NCBI GenBank assembly: GCA_905372265.1
Contig: CAJPOL010000081.1
Location: 1-8,000 of the forward strand
Reading direction: 5' to 3'
DNA: 8,000 bases
From: an uncultured Treponema sp.
GTDB lineage: Bacteria > Spirochaetota > Spirochaetia > Treponematales > Treponemataceae
In this document: positions 5,814-8,000 of the stretch, one piece after another
Numbering within the stretch: position 1 is the first letter of the stretch
Layout: the number at the start of each line of letters is the position of its first letter
Position numbers and translations under genes: made by a program
Notes under the pieces: model-generated
What the model was told of the DNA's origin: nothing
Databases searched by the model: none
Seen by the model: the letters and a program-made list of their open reading frames with translations, nothing else

Positions 5814-7154
5814 TTAGGTTAGCTTCCTGCATTCAAGATAGAAGCGCTTTTCATTTGCTTCTCCCATCGAAAAACTTTTCCGCGGCAAAGAACCGTGTTC
5901 AGCTATCGTCGAAAAAAAACTGTCTTTAGCGATAGCAGGCAGCAGGATCGATACTGCATCAACGTGCTGCGGAAGACGGAATGCTTCTTCGGAGCCATGA
6001 ATATAATCTATAGTGAGCTTATGCGCTTTTATAAAGCTGTCTAACAACGGCTGCAAGGCGCTTACCGCAAGAGAGGTCAGCGATGTATTCAAACAGATTA
6101 AGCCGCCGTCCTTTGAAATAAAACCGAACGCAGCGGAAGATGCTTCAATCTTATTTAACAGTTCATTTTTATCGGAACAAGAGATAACGCTTCCTTCCAA
6201 TGCTGACTGTAAAAAGCCGATTAACTGCTTACTGCCGGCGCCGAAGATGACACGGTGAATAGGTTCAAAGGTGAGGCCTGAGTCGTAAAGGTTGACAATT
6301 TCAACAAGAGCATAACGGAGCGGATTATGCTCGATATTTTTAGGGAGCGAGATAGAACCGTTTGCGAGTCGTGCTCCTCCGCACTGCTGTTTATGATCCT
6401 CCCATAACGCCTTTGCAGTTGCAAGCGAATGATTCCCATCTCCGACAGCAAACATCAAAACCGAACCGTCAGAGCAGGTATTAGCTTGATACAGCTCTTC
6501 CAGCGCTTTTTCTATACTTAAAGAACAATCTGCGGGAACTGCCCATCCGGTAATACTGCCTGAATCCATCATAAGCGGTGCGTTGTACAGCGGTTCTTTT
6601 TGAGAGCTGTGGATATATGACCCGATTTGTTCTATCATGATGTGTCCGGGATCATTGACAAGAAGCATAATATGGGGCGTTTCAAGCGCTGCTCCGCGTC
6701 TAATTTCCATACGGGGCGGCAATCGATCCGTTATGGTAGATTCGGTTGCACGTATTTCCGCTTTTGAAGATACCCTCCAGTCATATTTCTCCAAATCGAT
6801 GCAAGTAATAATTCCTTTACGCAAACGGTTATAGGCAGTTTTCCGTTCAATATAGAGCATCGAATGCAGAGGAGGTGCAAAAATTCCTTTTGCAAGATAC
6901 TCTTTCATGGTCTTTTGTATCTTGGCAACTTCTTGCTTGCGTTGATCGCCGGAAAGAGTGTTCAAATACACCTCCGGTAAAATCATATGCCGTGTCGAAT
7001 ACGTATTCTTTACACGGGAAGAGACCTCATTCCAATATGCCGAATTCTGAGTGTATTGATCGCAAGCAACAACGGCCCATGCAGTAATATCTATTTCTTT
7101 TTTCGGCAATAAAATATCAGGTGTTTTAAGTGCACATTTCTCAAATATATTCAT
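5814..7154 (-). CDS. DUF1015 family protein of unknown function
   Basis: The 446-residue protein belongs to the conserved DUF1015 (COG4198) family, whose biochemical role is not established. Family marks are VGDGNHS (237-243), near-invariant in character and suggestive of a catalytic or ligand site; the block HNPLRYALVEIVNLYD (276-291); IDYIHG (382-387) near the C terminus; and a final PRKSF (424-428). It has no signal peptide or membrane segment and should be cytoplasmic. The start at 7154 (MNIFEKCALK) is preferred: the frame extends to 7226, but those 24 codons are AT-rich, begin inside a palindrome and do not look like the family. No good ribosome binding site precedes either start. In some Firmicutes this family sits near serine biosynthesis genes; here the neighbour is an aldehyde dehydrogenase, 44 bases downstream. 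Family call is firm, function is not. Confidence 0.88.
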   Translation of the reverse strand: MNIFEKCALKTPDILLPKKEIDITAWAVVACDQYTQNSAYWNEVSSRVKNTYSTRHMILPEVYLNTLSGDQRKQEVAKIQKTMKEYLAKGIFAPPLHSMLYIERKTAYNRLRKGIITCIDLEKYDWRVSSKAEIRATESTITDRLPPRMEIRRGAALETPHIMLLVNDPGHIMIEQIGSYIHSSQKEPLYNAPLMMDSGSITGWAVPADCSLSIEKALEELYQANTCSDGSVLMFAVGDGNHSLATAKALWEDHKQQCGGARLANGSISLPKNIEHNPLRYALVEIVNLYDSGLTFEPIHRVIFGAGSKQLIGFLQSALEGSVISCSDKNELLNKIEASSAAFGFISKDGGLICLNTSLTSLAVSALQPLLDSFIKAHKLTIDYIHGSEEAFRLPQHVDAVSILLPAIAKDSFFSTIAEHGSLPRKSFSMGEANEKRFYLECRKLT

Positions 7155-7211
7155 GGCTTTATCATAAAGGATAATGAAAAGAAATTCCAGTACATTTTTT
7201 TCTCTAAAGAG

Positions 7212-7227
7212 TATGACAAATGTCATA
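7212..7227. promoter_or_regulatory. Perfect palindrome, probable operator between divergent genes
   Basis: TATGACA (7212-7218) and TGTCATA (7221-7227) are exact inverted copies with two bases between. Such a short-centre palindrome in a divergent intergenic region is typical of a binding site for a dimeric repressor or activator. It lies 58 bases upstream of the DUF1015 start and 104 upstream of the start at 7331. The regulator is not identifiable. Confidence 0.45.
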
Positions 7228-7259
7228 ACGTGAAGTGATATTTTTCACATGCATTTTTT

Positions 7260-7293
7260 TGTCCGTTTTGGTATTATCTTATGTGTACGGACA
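7260..7293. promoter_or_regulatory. 7-bp inverted repeat upstream of the exported-protein gene
   Basis: TGTCCGT (7260-7266) is repeated inverted as ACGGACA (7287-7293). The 20 bases between contain TATTAT (7272-7277), a possible -10 element with no clear -35. A regulator bound here, or an RNA hairpin at the start of the transcript, could control the gene at 7331. Confidence 0.35.
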
Positions 7294-7330
7294 GGCGATT
7301 GTGCATCGGACTTGCAAGGAGGGAGTTTTT

Positions 7331-8000
7331 ATGCAGATACGAAAAAGGATATTATTACTGACGGTACTGTGCTTTTGCATAGGCAGCGCAGGGTTTTCTC
7401 AAGAAATCTATAACGATTTTTTACAATTTAAAATGAGGCTGTATAATATTGAAAGTCAAACGGAACGGCAGGCGCAATGCGAAAAGTACCGGACAAAGAT
7501 TGAAACCGCAGGACTCAGTGGGGAAGAAACGTTGATGCTTCTTTCGCTGCTGACCATTGAGCAAGCCGATATGACCGATAAAAGCCGTGCAAAGGAAAAG
7601 TATATGCTGCTCAGTGAGCAAAATGCCCGTTGTACGGCATTCATGGCCGGCAAAAAAAACAGCGCGGTGAATGAACGGCTGCTCACCGCTTGGGCGGATA
7701 TTAAGTCGCGTTTAATGGCTTTTTTGTCGGGACAGGAACTATATAACGAGGCCTTTCTTTCACGGCAGCTCTATACCGATGCATTAAAAAAGAATAAGAA
7801 ATGTGCGCAAGGGTACCTTTCCTACGGATTGTGGCTCTTTTTTGCACCTCCTGTTGCAGGCGGCGGGCATGAGGCGGCATTAAAGGAATTTTCAAAAGCA
7901 GTTGCATACTCAAAAACGTCGGAGGAAAAATACTTTGCGCTGCTGTACCGCTCTCAAGCCTATAGCGCGCTTGAAAACGAAAAGAAAGCCGCTGCCGATT
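7331..8000 (+). CDS. Exported protein of unknown function, TPR-like, cut by the window end
   Basis: The frame is open from ATG 7331 to the window edge (223 codons seen, no stop). The start has a strong AAGGAGG (7316-7322), eight bases upstream. Residues 1-23 form a signal peptide: basic QIRKR, a hydrophobic core, then GFS before Gln24, a likely signal peptidase I site. C14 and C16 sit in the core, but Phe precedes C16, so a lipoprotein is less likely. The rest is helical. Residues from about 135 onward (ELYNEAFLSRQLYTDALKKN, then GYLSYGLWLFFAPP and ALKEFSKAVAYS) have the spacing of tetratricopeptide-like repeats, with another starting near the cut end. It is probably a periplasmic or envelope protein acting through protein contacts. 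No enzyme domain is recognised. It is divergent from the DUF1015 gene. Confidence 0.82.
   Translation, partial: MQIRKRILLLTVLCFCIGSAGFSQEIYNDFLQFKMRLYNIESQTERQAQCEKYRTKIETAGLSGEETLMLLSLLTIEQADMTDKSRAKEKYMLLSEQNARCTAFMAGKKNSAVNERLLTAWADIKSRLMAFLSGQELYNEAFLSRQLYTDALKKNKKCAQGYLSYGLWLFFAPPVAGGGHEAALKEFSKAVAYSKTSEEKYFALLYRSQAYSALENEKKAAAD

Noticed and set aside
7155..7226. N-terminal extension of the DUF1015 protein to ATG 7226
   Set aside because: The extra 24 codons start inside a perfect palindrome, are AT-rich, lack a ribosome binding site and do not match the family start.

Overview
The window looks like chromosome of a host-associated spirochaete, most probably Treponema. This rests on the gene types (an ECF transporter with a two-domain ATPase, a DUF1015 protein beside an ALDH3-type aldehyde dehydrogenase, an exported repeat-type protein with a cleavage region ending in ..GFSQ) and on mid-range G+C. 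It is inference; no 16S or other marker is present.

Layout. Bases 1-384 are non-coding: three successive stem-loops (35-163), a decayed-looking stretch, then an extended -10 promoter (TATAAT at 317-322) bracketed by two near-identical 18-base palindromic repeats. A plus-strand run follows: ecfT (385-1092), a DNA methyltransferase (about 1094-2092), a restriction endonuclease (2089-2700) and a fused two-domain ecfA (2723-4387). On the minus strand, a DUF1015 protein (7154-5814) is followed by an aldehyde dehydrogenase (5769-4384), whose stop codon overlaps the ecfA stop tail to tail. Bases 7155-7330 are a divergent promoter region rich in inverted repeats. A plus-strand exported protein starts at 7331 and runs off the window.

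Main point. ecfT and ecfA belong together as the energising module of a vitamin/metal-type uptake transporter, but they are split by an AT-rich two-gene type II restriction-modification cassette. The endonuclease closely matches the BstYI/BglII family. It keeps the BstYI catalytic residues (D119, E128, Q130) and the two residues tied to outer-base choice (K133, S172), so the predicted target is R^GATCY. The paired methyltransferase is a beta-class enzyme with TSPPY, which fits N4-cytosine methylation. The cassette has almost no room for its own promoter, no controller gene and no mobility genes. The base-composition step at its right side falls about 14 codons inside ecfA, as if the insertion gave ecfA a new start. 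Only one RGATCY site occurs in the 8 kb.

The substrate of the ECF transporter cannot be told, because no S component is in the window.
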